From positions 152,928 to 216,927 of the forward strand of contig NZ_QGHA01000003.1 in the NCBI RefSeq assembly GCF_003148845.1: a stretch of DNA of 64,000 nucleotides, written 5' to 3'. The stretch's first letter is position 1; each line of letters opens with the position of its first letter. Under the pieces are notes generated by a model, which ran no database searches, had not been told where the DNA came from, and worked only from the letters and a program-made list of their open reading frames with translations. The stretch comes from Mucilaginibacter oryzae (GTDB taxonomy: Bacteria; Bacteroidota; Bacteroidia; Sphingobacteriales; Sphingobacteriaceae). This document shows positions 42,451 through 53,425 of this stretch, piece after piece. A program made the position numbers and the translations under genes.

Positions 42451-43425
42451 TTATTCAAAGTGTTTTTTGTTACGTACAACCTTATCCATTGTCCATACTA
42501 TGGTTTCCGTTTGCGCTTCCGACCGGATGGGGCAATTGGGCATACTACAATAATGGCAACAATCGGGCAAGCATGGATCGGCATGGATAAACAGTTCAGT
42601 CTTGATCCCCATATCCTGGTTAATCATCTTGTCGACCAACGAGATCTCGGTATGTACAGTGTTCAAATCAAAGTAATTTGGCAAAGTCATGTGGCAATCA
42701 ATATGCAGCTCATGCCCGTATTTTTGCGCGCGCAGGTTATGCACATCAATCCATGATTCGCGGCGTTTTTCGCTTAGTACCTGAATAATATCATTCACCA
42801 CCTGGGTATCAGCTTCATCCATCAGCCCCCCTACCGATTTACGTACCAGTTTGTAACTGCTGTAAACTATATACAAACCAACCAAAATGGATAAGGCGCT
42901 ATCCAGCCATAATATATGGGTAAATTCTATCAGCAACAAACCAACTACCAGGCCGCCACTGGTAACGGTATCGGCCAGTAAATGGCGCCCGTCGGCATCT
43001 AAAGTCATGGAACGGAGCGCTCTTCCCTTGCGGATCATGTAGTAACCAAGCCCGCCGTTTATGGCACCCGTAATACCGATAATCACCGCGCCGGTAAACA
43101 GATCATGGATAACGCTCGGATAAAAAAAGCTGTAAACTGATTTTACAATGATGATACATCCGGCTATACCTATTAAAGCCCCCTCAATAAACACCGAGAA
43201 AAACTCTACCTTACCGTGCCCGTAAGGATGGTTTTCATCGCGGGGAAGCGATGACAGGTAGATACTGTAAAAAGCGAAGGAACTGGCTATTACATTGACA
43301 ATGCTTTCGGCGGCATCGGTTAGTACAAAGTTGGAGGCCGTTAAAAAGTAGGCACCGAATTTCGCCGACATCAGCACTATACCCGTAACAAGCGAAATTA
43401 ATATGATCCTTTTTTGTTGATTCAA
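42451..43425 (-). CDS. Cation diffusion facilitator transporter with a cysteine-rich C-terminal tail
   Basis: A 324-residue inner-membrane CDF protein with about six helices, LTDAAESIVNVIAS (metal site in helix 2), HPYGHGKVEF, LDADGRHLLADTVTSGG (site in helix 5) and a cytosolic domain with HELHIDCHM. After the usual end of the family the protein adds HADPCLPDCCHYCSMPNC, a cysteine/histidine cluster that could sense or bind a soft metal or iron. It probably exports Zn, Fe or Mn. First gene of the CDF-Nudix-bioA-ferritin-like operon. Confidence 0.9.
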   Translation of the reverse strand: MNQQKRIILISLVTGIVLMSAKFGAYFLTASNFVLTDAAESIVNVIASSFAFYSIYLSSLPRDENHPYGHGKVEFFSVFIEGALIGIAGCIIIVKSVYSFFYPSVIHDLFTGAVIIGITGAINGGLGYYMIRKGRALRSMTLDADGRHLLADTVTSGGLVVGLLLIEFTHILWLDSALSILVGLYIVYSSYKLVRKSVGGLMDEADTQVVNDIIQVLSEKRRESWIDVHNLRAQKYGHELHIDCHMTLPNYFDLNTVHTEISLVDKMINQDMGIKTELFIHADPCLPDCCHYCSMPNCPIRSEAQTETIVWTMDKVVRNKKHFE

Positions 43426-43490
43426 AGCAAGGGGTTATTAGGCCGCAAATTTAAAAAATAACAACCGTAAGTAGCAGTAAAGTTATTTTC

Positions 43491-43498
43491 TATATTTG
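43491..43498 (+). promoter_or_regulatory. Candidate -7 box TATATTTG for the aminotransferase gene
   Basis: An exact TAnnTTTG match 20 bases before the ATG at 43518, a sensible leader length. A -33 TTTG partner is not evident. Confidence 0.45.
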
Positions 43499-43517
43499 CC
43501 GCGATAACATAATTTAT

Positions 43518-44711
43518 ATGAGCGCATTAAGTACCCGGATACAAAACCTGTCCGAATCTGCAACAATTAAAATGGCCAAACTGGGCCGTGAACTTGCCGC
43601 TAAAGGTGTCGACGTGATCAGCCTTAGCTTTGGCGAGCCTGATTTTCATACCCCTGAACATATCAAGGAAGCCGCCAAGCAGGCCATGGATAAAAACTTT
43701 ACCTACTACACACCGGTTGCGGGCTACCCCGACCTTCGTAAAGCAGTAGTTGCCAAGCTCAAGAACGAGAACAACCTGGATTACGATGCTGCCGATATAG
43801 TTGTTTCTACAGGCGCCAAGCAGGCTATAGCCAACGCGGTGTTGTGTTTGGTTGATCCGGGACAGGAAGTAATTATCCCTACGCCTTACTGGGTATCCTA
43901 CAGCGAAGTTGTTAAACTTGCCGAAGGTAAAAGCGTATTCATCAATACTACTGTTGATACCAACTTTAAAATTACGCCTGAACAATTGGAGGCCGCTATT
44001 ACGCCAAATACCAAATTGTTTATGTTTTCATCGCCATGTAACCCTACCGGCAGTGTTTATAGCAAAGACGAGCTGGAAGGCCTGGCCAAAGTATTTGAAA
44101 AACACCCCCACGTTTATATCCTGAGCGACGAAATTTACGAGCACATTAACTTTGTTGATAAACACGAGTCGATCGCGCAGTTTGACGCCATTAAAGATCG
44201 CGTGGTGATCATCAACGGCTGGTCGAAAGCATTTGCCATGACCGGCTGGAGGATTGGCTACACCGCCAGCACTAAAGAACTTGCAGCCGCGTTTGACAAA
44301 ATGCAGGGCCAGGTAACTTCAGGCACCTGTTCAATTACCCAGCGCGCGGGTATTGCCGCTTACGAAGGTGGCCTGGAAAGTGTGTTGGAGATGCGGGCCG
44401 CGTTCAAAAAACGCCGCGACATTGTTTATAAATTATTAAGCGAGATTGAAGGCATTAAAGTAAACCTGCCGGATGGCGCGTTTTACTTCTTCCCTAATGT
44501 TACCGCTTTCTTCGGTAAGAGCTACGAAGGCCGGGTAATCAACGATTCGGATGATTTGAGTTTATATTTATTGGAAGAAGGCCACGTGGCTACCGTAGGC
44601 GGCGATTCATTCGGCGACCCATCGTCTATCCGTTTATCCTACGCTGCCGCTGAAGATAAGCTGATAGAAGCCATGAGAAGGCTGAAAGAGGCGTTGGGCA
44701 AATTAGCTTAG
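43518..44711 (+). CDS. Class I/II PLP-dependent aminotransferase (aspartate aminotransferase type)
   Basis: A 397-residue fold-type I aminotransferase of the Ib aspartate aminotransferase group: SLSFGEPDFHTPEHI, YTPVAGYPDLRKAV, SPCNPTGSVYS, LSDEIYEHI, the PLP lysine Lys237 in NGWSKAFAMTGWRIGY, and the substrate-carboxylate Arg region SIRLSYAA. It probably interconverts aspartate and oxaloacetate. Monocistronic. Confidence 0.93.
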   Translation: MSALSTRIQNLSESATIKMAKLGRELAAKGVDVISLSFGEPDFHTPEHIKEAAKQAMDKNFTYYTPVAGYPDLRKAVVAKLKNENNLDYDAADIVVSTGAKQAIANAVLCLVDPGQEVIIPTPYWVSYSEVVKLAEGKSVFINTTVDTNFKITPEQLEAAITPNTKLFMFSSPCNPTGSVYSKDELEGLAKVFEKHPHVYILSDEIYEHINFVDKHESIAQFDAIKDRVVIINGWSKAFAMTGWRIGYTASTKELAAAFDKMQGQVTSGTCSITQRAGIAAYEGGLESVLEMRAAFKKRRDIVYKLLSEIEGIKVNLPDGAFYFFPNVTAFFGKSYEGRVINDSDDLSLYLLEEGHVATVGGDSFGDPSSIRLSYAAAEDKLIEAMRRLKEALGKLA

Positions 44712-44727
44712 ATTTCGATTTTGGAAT

Positions 44728-44844
44728 ATTGTCTGAATCAGAATTTCCAGAATTTTAGAATGAACAGAATGGAATACTGCTTTTCTAAAAACTGTATGAT
44801 TCAAAATAACATTTTGGGAATTCTAAAATTCTGATTCAGACAAT
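44728..44844. repeat. TCTGAATCAGAATTT inverted repeat downstream of the aminotransferase
   Basis: Perfect 19-base arms at 44728-44746 and 44826-44844 (ATTGTCTGAATCAGAATTT). The TCTGAAYC terminus matches the nested element at 19798-19998, so the two belong to one repeat family. Non-coding. Confidence 0.75.
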
Positions 44845-44852
44845 CCCGTTCA

Positions 44853-44897
44853 TACCAAAAAGGGTCGGTTTGCATGGCAAACCGACCCTTTTTGGTA
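44853..44897. terminator. Bidirectional terminator between the aminotransferase and the barrel-protein gene
   Basis: Perfect 21-base arms (44853-44873 and 44877-44897) with an ATG loop and internal A/T runs. It serves both convergent genes. Confidence 0.93.
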
Positions 44898-44927
44898 TAG
44901 CATTAAGGTAATCCTTAAAAAGGTTTA

Positions 44928-45500
44928 TTACAGACCAAAGCCATAAGCTAAACGTAAACCTACCAGGCCGTAATTATTGCTCTGGCCTGAGAAGTTTTCG
45001 TAACGTACACCTATATCCCAAGATTTGGTAGCGTAGCCAACGCCGGGAGCAAGGATCAGTTTGGTGTTTTTATCTGCGCCAGCCACTATAGGATGCACTT
45101 CAAAACCGGCACCTACCTCACCGGCAAAATAAAAGCCATCGCCAACAAAGGCTTTAATACCTGCCTTCACAGGGATCATACCTAAAGACCTTCCTTTTAC
45201 TGAAATGGTTGTTGTAGAGTTGTTATCAGAAAAAGAAGTGGTATAGGTTTTGCCAAAAAAATTGTAGTAACCAGAAGTTAATGTTAAAGCCAAATCATTG
45301 CTAACACCGTATTGTAAACGTGCAGTACCACCCAATTCAAAATTTGAATGATCATGAGCATTACCTGTTGGGATACCTGCTTCCAAACCAACACCAAAAC
45401 GCAGCGCGTTAGCAGGTGTAGTTTGAGCTTTTACGTTTGTTCCGATAAAAATAGCCGCCGCGGTAAACGCCGAAGCCATCATTTTAGTCATTGTTTTCAT
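44928..45500 (-). CDS. Outer-membrane beta-barrel protein
   Basis: A 190-residue protein with a signal peptide (cleavage near VKA-QTTP) and alternating-pattern beta strands typical of an eight-stranded barrel (FGVGLEAGIPTGNA, ARLQYGVSNDLALTLTSGYY, FYFAGEVGAGFEVHP, WDIGVRYENFS, LVGLRLAYGFGL). It ends with an aromatic-leucine pair, as in outer-membrane proteins. Function unknown, perhaps structural. Monocistronic. Confidence 0.85.
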   Translation of the reverse strand: MKTMTKMMASAFTAAAIFIGTNVKAQTTPANALRFGVGLEAGIPTGNAHDHSNFELGGTARLQYGVSNDLALTLTSGYYNFFGKTYTTSFSDNNSTTTISVKGRSLGMIPVKAGIKAFVGDGFYFAGEVGAGFEVHPIVAGADKNTKLILAPGVGYATKSWDIGVRYENFSGQSNNYGLVGLRLAYGFGL

Positions 45501-45838
45501 AGTTCTCTTTTTTAGTCAAATTCTACAATGTTGTTGGTTAAGTTTTCATTGTATTAACCCCTCCTTAACAAATACTTTGCCATTGTAACTAAAATTTGAC
45601 GGTATCTAAGTGCAATCATCAACCATAACAGATTACAAATCCCCTATGTTAAATTGCTTATTTATTGACTATCAATCAGATTTCGATAATGATTTTGGCG
45701 ATATTTATACATTTCAACAGCCTGCTTCCAATTGATTTTTTTTTGAAAAACTGTTCTGCTTAGGCTCCAAAAGTGTACACAAACCTGAATTTTTTGGAAC
45801 GAAAAAACGTCGATTAACGATATGCAATAACGTACCAA
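45501..45838. other. Intergenic region upstream of the barrel-protein gene and downstream of the RND gene
   Basis: No supported gene. The minus-strand frame 45662-45946 overlaps the end of the RND gene and looks spurious. Promoter elements for the barrel gene must lie here but no clear TAnnTTTG box was found. Confidence 0.35.
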
Positions 45839-45840
45839 AG

Positions 45841-45872
45841 AAAAAGAGAGAAGCTTGCGCCACTCTCTTTTT
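45841..45872 (-). terminator. Terminator of the RND efflux operon
   Basis: A ten-base perfect stem (AAAAAGAGAG / CTCTCTTTTT) with a 12-base loop; on the minus strand it ends in a T run. It lies 28 bases after the RND stop. Confidence 0.75.
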
Positions 45873-45899
45873 ACAAAAATTAAACAATGTATTTTGAAA

Positions 45900-48800
45900 T
45901 TAAACTTCCGGCTCGTGCCCTTTTCCGGGTTTGTAGTTTTTCTCAAGTTCGGCCAGCTTTTCTTTACCGTATGCCGCCTTAGTGATAATATAAAACAATA
46001 CCGGTACTATAAATATAGCGAGCGATGTGGCGGTAAGCATCCCGCCAAATACCGTCCAGCCGATAGTTTTACGCGCTTCGGCACCTGCACCAGATGCGAT
46101 CATTAAGGGCACTACGCCTAAAATAAAGGCCATCGAGGTCATGATGATTGGCCTTAAACGGAGCCTTACCGCCTCCAGTGTCGCTTTTTCAAGCTCCATA
46201 CCGGCGTCCACACGCTCCTTGGCAAACTCCACAATCAGGATAGCGTTTTTGGCCGCCAAACCGATCAGCGTGATCAAACCGATCTGCGCGTAAACGTTAT
46301 TGGTTAAGTCGGGCCAGAAGGTCAGGAACAATATCGCACCAAAGGCCCCCAATGGTACCGATAACAATACCGAGAAAGGTACCGACCAGCTTTCATACAA
46401 TGCCGCAAGGAACAGGAACACGAAACCTATTGACAGCGCGAAGATGTATACTGTTTTCGATCCTGACAACAACTCTTCACGACTTAAACCAGAAAACTCG
46501 TAACCGTAACCCTGGGGCAGTACCTGCGCGGCGGTTTCCTTGAGCGCGGTGATCGCGTCGCCGCTGCTGTAACCAGGTTTGGTACTGCCGTTAATCTCGG
46601 CCGAGCGGAACAGGTTGTAGTGCGAAATCAATGGCGAGTTCTCAATTACTTTATAGGATGTGAGCGTACTTAAAGGCACCATAGCACCGGATGAATTTTT
46701 TACAAAGTACTGCCCTATGTTTTGCACATTGGTACGGTAACTGGTATCGGCCTGGGCCACTACCCTGAAGTTACGTCCATAAATGGTAAAATCGTTAATA
46801 TACGTACTACCTAAATAGGTTTGCAAGGCGGTATTTACATCAGATATGGCAACGCCTAATTTTTTTGCCTTTTCCCTGTCGATGGTTAACTGGTAAGCGG
46901 GTGTACTCGCGGTGAAGAACGAGAATGCCCTCGCTATCTCCTTACGCTGGTTGATAGCACCGAGGAAAGTACGCAGCGTTTTTTCAAACACCTTGATGTC
47001 GCCACCGGCCTGTTTCTCTTCCAATATAAAGGAGAAACCACCTGTGCTACCCAAACCCGGAATTGCCGGTGGTTGGATTACCACCACGTTTGCTTCTTTA
47101 TATTTGGCCAGCTTTTGATTTAAGCGACCAACAAGCGCGGTTATCTGCTGCGATTTATCTTTACGCTCATCCCAGGGTTTAAGCTGCACAAATATGGTGG
47201 CGCTGTTTGATTTACTGGCGAAACTGATCGCGTTTAACCCGCCCAAAGCTGCATAATGCGCAATTTCGGGCACACTGTCAAGCGTGTGCATCATCCTGTT
47301 CAGCACATCAACGGTACGGCCTGTTGACGAAGCCTCGGGAAGGTCATAGGTAATATAAACCCGGCCATCATCCTCCAGCGGAATAAAGCCTGAAGGTTTA
47401 TTTTTGAATAATAATATCGTACCGATAATGATACAAACCAGCACAATGATCACGTAGCGCGAGTTTTTGATACTCTTATCCACCGTGTTACGGTACCTGC
47501 CCGTTACTCTTGTAAACCAACTGTTAAACTTAAAGAAAAACTTATTTAAGCCTGTTGATTTTTCGTCGATCTTATGCGGTCTTAATATCAGCGTACACAA
47601 GGCCGGTGTTAAAGATAGCGCCACAAACGCCGAGATCAATACCGAGATGGCAATAGTGATGGCAAACTGTTGGTACAGCCTGCCTACTATACCCGGCACA
47701 AAGCCTACCGGCACAAATACCGCCGCCAAAATTAAAGCGATGGCTATTACCGGCGCCGAGATATCGGCCATGGCGTGCTGCGTTGCTTCCTTCGGGGTCA
47801 TGCCCTCCTCATCCATATAGTGCTGCACCGCTTCTACCACCACAATAGCGTCATCCACCACAATACCGATAGCGAGTACGAAGCCGAAGAGCGTTAGCGT
47901 GTTGATAGTAAAATTAAGCGGTATAAAAAAGATGAAAGTACCAATAATAGATACCGGGATAGCCAATACCGGGATCAGCGTGGTGCGCCAGCTTTGCAGG
48001 AACAGGAACACCACCAGGATAACCAATGCCAGTGCGATAACGAGTGTTTCAACCACCTCATCAACCGATACTTTTACCACGGTAACCGCTTCAAACGGTA
48101 CTACGTAGTCAATATCAGCCGGGAAGCTTTTCTTGAGCTCTTCCATAGTGGCATAAACGTTATCTGCGGTTTCGAGCGAGTTACTGTTGGGGGCCTGGTA
48201 AACCAGCAGGTAGGAAGCACGCTTGCCATCCACAAACGAGTTGCCCGAGTAGTTGAATTTACCTAACTCAATACGGGCAACATCTTTCAAATGCACTATA
48301 CCGCCGTTGTTAGGTTGTGTTTTGATCACTACATTACCAAACTCTTCGGGCTTGGTTAAACGGCCCTTTACAATTACCGAGTATTCAAAGGTCTGGCCCT
48401 TCAGCTGTGGGGTGGCTCCTACCGTACCGGCGGCTACCTGCGCGTTCTGCTCCTGCAGGGCCGCTGTAACTTCGGCAGCGCTCATGCCTAAAGCGGCCAG
48501 TTTATCCGGGTTAAGCCAGATACGCATACTGAAATCATCGGCACGGGTAACTACGTCGCCCACACCTTTGGTACGCAAAATGGCGTCTTTAATAAATACG
48601 TTGGTATAGTTATCGGTAAAGGTAACATCATGTGTGCCTTTAGGGCTGTACATGGCCACCAGCATTAAAATACTTGGGTTACGTTTACGTACCACCATAC
48701 CCAAACGCTGTACCTCCTGCGGTAAGGTTGGCAGGGCTATGCCTACGCGGTTTTGCACATCGAGCGCGGCAATGTTGATGTCGGTACCTACGTCAAAGTT

Positions 48801-49079
48801 AACGGTCATGCTCATCTGGCCGTTGCTACTGCTGTTACTTTGCAGGTAGGTCATGCCCGGTACACCGTTCACCTGCACCTCAACAGGGGTGGCAACGGTT
48901 TGCTCAACGGTTAACGCGTCGGCGCCTACGTAGTTACCGCTAACCGATACGGTTGGCGGCGTAATATCGGGGTATTGGCCTATAGGCAGGCTGGTTATTG
49001 ACAGGATCCCAACAATTAATATCACCAGGGATATTACAATGGCGGTAACCGGTCGTTTTATAAAGGTATCTGCGATCAT
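45900..49079 (-). CDS. RND multidrug efflux pump, HAE1 (AcrB-like) family
   Basis: A 1059-residue inner-membrane pump of usual length with 12 helices and two large periplasmic loops. Starts MIADTFIKRPVTAIVISLVI. Key parts: QYPDITPPTVSVSGNYVGAD, the helix-4 proton-relay aspartates in GIVVDDAIVVVEAVQHYM, and FVPGIVGRLYQQFAITIAIS. It exports drugs, bile-type detergents or other amphiphiles with the adaptor and TolC-like protein encoded just upstream. All three are on the minus strand with gaps of 71 and 54 bases. Confidence 0.95.
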   Translation of the reverse strand: MIADTFIKRPVTAIVISLVILIVGILSITSLPIGQYPDITPPTVSVSGNYVGADALTVEQTVATPVEVQVNGVPGMTYLQSNSSSNGQMSMTVNFDVGTDINIAALDVQNRVGIALPTLPQEVQRLGMVVRKRNPSILMLVAMYSPKGTHDVTFTDNYTNVFIKDAILRTKGVGDVVTRADDFSMRIWLNPDKLAALGMSAAEVTAALQEQNAQVAAGTVGATPQLKGQTFEYSVIVKGRLTKPEEFGNVVIKTQPNNGGIVHLKDVARIELGKFNYSGNSFVDGKRASYLLVYQAPNSNSLETADNVYATMEELKKSFPADIDYVVPFEAVTVVKVSVDEVVETLVIALALVILVVFLFLQSWRTTLIPVLAIPVSIIGTFIFFIPLNFTINTLTLFGFVLAIGIVVDDAIVVVEAVQHYMDEEGMTPKEATQHAMADISAPVIAIALILAAVFVPVGFVPGIVGRLYQQFAITIAISVLISAFVALSLTPALCTLILRPHKIDEKSTGLNKFFFKFNSWFTRVTGRYRNTVDKSIKNSRYVIIVLVCIIIGTILLFKNKPSGFIPLEDDGRVYITYDLPEASSTGRTVDVLNRMMHTLDSVPEIAHYAALGGLNAISFASKSNSATIFVQLKPWDERKDKSQQITALVGRLNQKLAKYKEANVVVIQPPAIPGLGSTGGFSFILEEKQAGGDIKVFEKTLRTFLGAINQRKEIARAFSFFTASTPAYQLTIDREKAKKLGVAISDVNTALQTYLGSTYINDFTIYGRNFRVVAQADTSYRTNVQNIGQYFVKNSSGAMVPLSTLTSYKVIENSPLISHYNLFRSAEINGSTKPGYSSGDAITALKETAAQVLPQGYGYEFSGLSREELLSGSKTVYIFALSIGFVFLFLAALYESWSVPFSVLLSVPLGAFGAILFLTFWPDLTNNVYAQIGLITLIGLAAKNAILIVEFAKERVDAGMELEKATLEAVRLRLRPIIMTSMAFILGVVPLMIASGAGAEARKTIGWTVFGGMLTATSLAIFIVPVLFYIITKAAYGKEKLAELEKNYKPGKGHEPEV

Positions 49080-49150
49080 TATTTTTTACATTAAGTTTTC
49101 CGGGGTAGATGTCGCCCCTTTTTAAGCTTAAATTTTTTGCTGCTGAACGG

Positions 49151-50329
49151 TTATTTTTTTGGCGCGGCACCTGCAGCCGGAGCGGCGGCGCCGGTGGTAA
49201 TCCTGCCCCCGTCACGCAAGCGGGTAAAGCCATCGGTTATCACATTATCGCCTTGCTTAATGCCATCCATCACCACTACATCATCATTAACGCGGGGACC
49301 CAATTTTACCTTAACCTGTTTGGCAATGGTATCGCGCCTGTCTTTAACAGTTTTATCAGCCGCTGTATCTTTAACAACGGTATCGCGGGCGGTGAATACG
49401 AAAAACTCGCCCATTTGCTCGGTAACCGCTTTATAAGGGATCTGTACCCTGTTGCCCGATTGGTTGTTCAATACCTGCAGCACAGCGCTCATCCCATCTT
49501 TCAACACATCATCCTCATTCGGGAACTGAACTCTCACCCTGATGCTGCCTGTTTGATTGCTTACCCCCCTGTCAACAGCCAGTACTTTACCCGGCTTATT
49601 ATATTTGCTGCCATCAGGCAATACCAGTTTAAAGGTGCTGTCGGTGCTTGATTTTTGAAGATTGTAAAAACGGTTAATATCCTGCTCATTAATCACTACG
49701 TCAACGCCTATAGGATGCTCGGCCGAAATGGTATTTAACAGCGTTGTACCCACTGCCACCTGTGCGCCCAGCCTCACCTGCGAGATACCGATCCGGCCTG
49801 TAAAAGGGGCGGTTATGGTAGCATACGACAAATCGGTACGTGCCGACTCCAAACCCGCTTTGGCTACAGCTACCTGGCTTTTACTGGTCTCGTAAGTAGC
49901 TTGCGCCTGGTCTACCGTTTGGCGGGCAATGGCATCGTTTTTCAACAGCATGTTATACCTGTCTATATCTTTCTGCGCTTTAACCAGGTTCGCCTCAGCA
50001 CTTAACACGTTAGCCTTAGCCTGATCATAGGCGGCCTGGTATTTACGTTTATCAATTTCATACAATACCTTTCCCTTCTGCACCACATCACCTTCTTTAA
50101 AAAATATTCCGGTTACAAAACCCGGCACCTGGCTGCGCAGCTCAACTGTATTGATAGAAACAACAATGCCCTGGTATTTATCATAATAAACGGCTTCGGC
50201 GGTTTTAGCTTTGGCAAGGTATACGGATGTTGGCGGCGCTGCCGGTGCGCCGGCCTGTTGTTTTTTACCGCATGCTGCCCATGTGAGTAATGCCGCAGGG
50301 GCTAACCAATATATATATCTGTGTTTCAT
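49151..50329 (-). CDS. RND efflux periplasmic adaptor (membrane fusion protein)
   Basis: A 392-residue lipoprotein (ALLTWAACGKKQQ, lipid Cys near 20). It has the barrel-hybrid and lipoyl halves (VELRSQVPGFVTGIFFKEGD, APFTGRIGISQVRLGAQV) and a helical hairpin between them (AEANLVKAQKDIDRYNMLLK). It links the inner-membrane pump to the outer-membrane channel. The C-terminus is Ala/Pro/Gly-rich. Second gene of the operon. Confidence 0.93.
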   Translation of the reverse strand: MKHRYIYWLAPAALLTWAACGKKQQAGAPAAPPTSVYLAKAKTAEAVYYDKYQGIVVSINTVELRSQVPGFVTGIFFKEGDVVQKGKVLYEIDKRKYQAAYDQAKANVLSAEANLVKAQKDIDRYNMLLKNDAIARQTVDQAQATYETSKSQVAVAKAGLESARTDLSYATITAPFTGRIGISQVRLGAQVAVGTTLLNTISAEHPIGVDVVINEQDINRFYNLQKSSTDSTFKLVLPDGSKYNKPGKVLAVDRGVSNQTGSIRVRVQFPNEDDVLKDGMSAVLQVLNNQSGNRVQIPYKAVTEQMGEFFVFTARDTVVKDTAADKTVKDRRDTIAKQVKVKLGPRVNDDVVVMDGIKQGDNVITDGFTRLRDGGRITTGAAAPAAGAAPKK

Positions 50330-50383
50330 GTAGAAAGGGTTGTTCGTGTTTATAGTGTATTCTCGTTTCGTTTTATCGAATTG

Positions 50384-51739
50384 TTATTGCGGCTGCTCAA
50401 CCGGTAAAATGCCCAAAGCGCGCTGTACATCAATTTTACTGCTTAAAAGATTGAACAACGCGTTATAATAACTCAGTTGCGCCGTGCGCAGATCTGACTG
50501 GGCTACTATCACATCAAGGTATGTTTTCACGCCCTCACGATATTGCAGGCTCACCACCTTATAAACATCCGATGCGAGATCGACATTTTCGCGAATCAGC
50601 CTGTAGCTGGCGTAGTTACTTTTGTATGCCGCAAGAGCCTGGGTGTACTCTGTATTGATGGCATTTTTGGTATTTTCCAGATCAAGATCGGTGCGCTGAA
50701 CCTGTAGTTTGGCCTTCGCCAGGTTTTGCAGGCGCTTTGTTCCCTGGAAGATAGGCACGGCCAGGGTTAAGCCTACATAACCGGTATGAAAGCCATTATT
50801 GTACAAATCTGACAGGTCATGACTGAAATAAGCATTCTGGTAGCTGCCCGTTGCCGATAACGAGGGTAAGAAGCCGTACCGGTAATAACTTACATTAAGG
50901 TTATTCAAAGCCTTTGTACTTTCCAACAAACGGTATTCGATGCGGTTGTTTACATTGAGCGCCTGCAGGGTATCGATACTGATTTCCTGTTCGTACCTGG
51001 TCGAATCGTAGGAAAGGCTTAACGGTGTAGAACCGTTAACCCCCATGATCTGCTTCAGCAAAGCGGTTTTACTTTTAATAGCTTCTTCGGTTTGCTTGCG
51101 TGTGGCCAGCGAATTATTTAGGGCGATGGTAGCCTGCTTATAGTCGGTAGGATCAGATACGCCGGCGGTATACCTGTTTTTGGCATCCTTAAGGCTGCGT
51201 TGTAAACGTGTAATATCGGCAATGGTGATGTCAAGCTGTTTTTCTGACAATAAAACATCGAAAAACGCTTTGCTTACATCGCTTACCACGTCAATCTGGC
51301 TGCTCAGCGTATTGTCCTTATAATACTGGCGGGAGTATTTTTTGGCTCTCGACGCCAAAAAAACGTCATTATTATAAATTGCCTGGCTTGCTGTTATACC
51401 CAAAGTTGAAAGGTTGCGGATACTCCCTACGTTGCTTGGGATGTTAGCGCCCGAAGCGCCAGCCTGCGGGCTGCCTTTAAAATAATAGTTATACAAGCCC
51501 GAACCGTTAACCTGCGGCAGCCAGCCCGATAAGCCAATGCGGATATCGCGCTCATTGATCTGCTCATCAATCGATGCCTGTTTAACAGCAGGCTGATTCC
51601 TTAATGCATAGTTAATAGCCTGCTTTAAAGTTATCGGCCCGGCAATGCTGTCGGTTAAATTCTGGGCAAAAACAGTGCTGTGTAAAGTTAGTGTTAATAA
51701 AAGTACCAATTGAGATAGAATGTACTTGCGTTTTTTCAT
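50384..51739 (-). CDS. TolC-family outer-membrane efflux protein
   Basis: A 451-residue protein with a signal peptide (LVLLLTLTLHSTVFAQ) and two repeats of the OEP fold: LKQAINYALRNQPAVKQASI, then LSYDSTRYEQ, and a second half with LTLAVPIFQGTKRLQNLAKAKLQ and VVSLQYREGVKTYLDVIVAQ. It forms the outer-membrane exit duct. First gene of the tolC-adaptor-RND operon. No regulator is adjacent. Confidence 0.93.
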   Translation of the reverse strand: MKKRKYILSQLVLLLTLTLHSTVFAQNLTDSIAGPITLKQAINYALRNQPAVKQASIDEQINERDIRIGLSGWLPQVNGSGLYNYYFKGSPQAGASGANIPSNVGSIRNLSTLGITASQAIYNNDVFLASRAKKYSRQYYKDNTLSSQIDVVSDVSKAFFDVLLSEKQLDITIADITRLQRSLKDAKNRYTAGVSDPTDYKQATIALNNSLATRKQTEEAIKSKTALLKQIMGVNGSTPLSLSYDSTRYEQEISIDTLQALNVNNRIEYRLLESTKALNNLNVSYYRYGFLPSLSATGSYQNAYFSHDLSDLYNNGFHTGYVGLTLAVPIFQGTKRLQNLAKAKLQVQRTDLDLENTKNAINTEYTQALAAYKSNYASYRLIRENVDLASDVYKVVSLQYREGVKTYLDVIVAQSDLRTAQLSYYNALFNLLSSKIDVQRALGILPVEQPQ

Positions 51740-53320
<1,581 letters not shown>

Positions 53321-53333
53321 TGAAATATTGTTT

Positions 53334-53377
53334 TGTGCATCCGGTTTACTTTTAAACTAAAGTAAACCGGATGCACA
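53334..53377. terminator. Strong hairpin between spt and the acyltransferase gene
   Basis: Arms 53334-53352 and 53359-53377 are perfect 19-base inverse copies with a six-base loop. No long T run follows, so it may be a partial terminator, attenuator or mRNA-stability element that lowers downstream expression relative to spt. Confidence 0.7.
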
Positions 53378-53425
53378 TTATTATTTATAAGGCATACCAA
53401 TTTGCCCTATTAATCATTTACCAGC

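Noticed and set aside
45662..45946. 94-residue minus-strand frame
   Set aside because: It overlaps the end of the RND gene and its terminator, and the residues show no domain or signal.
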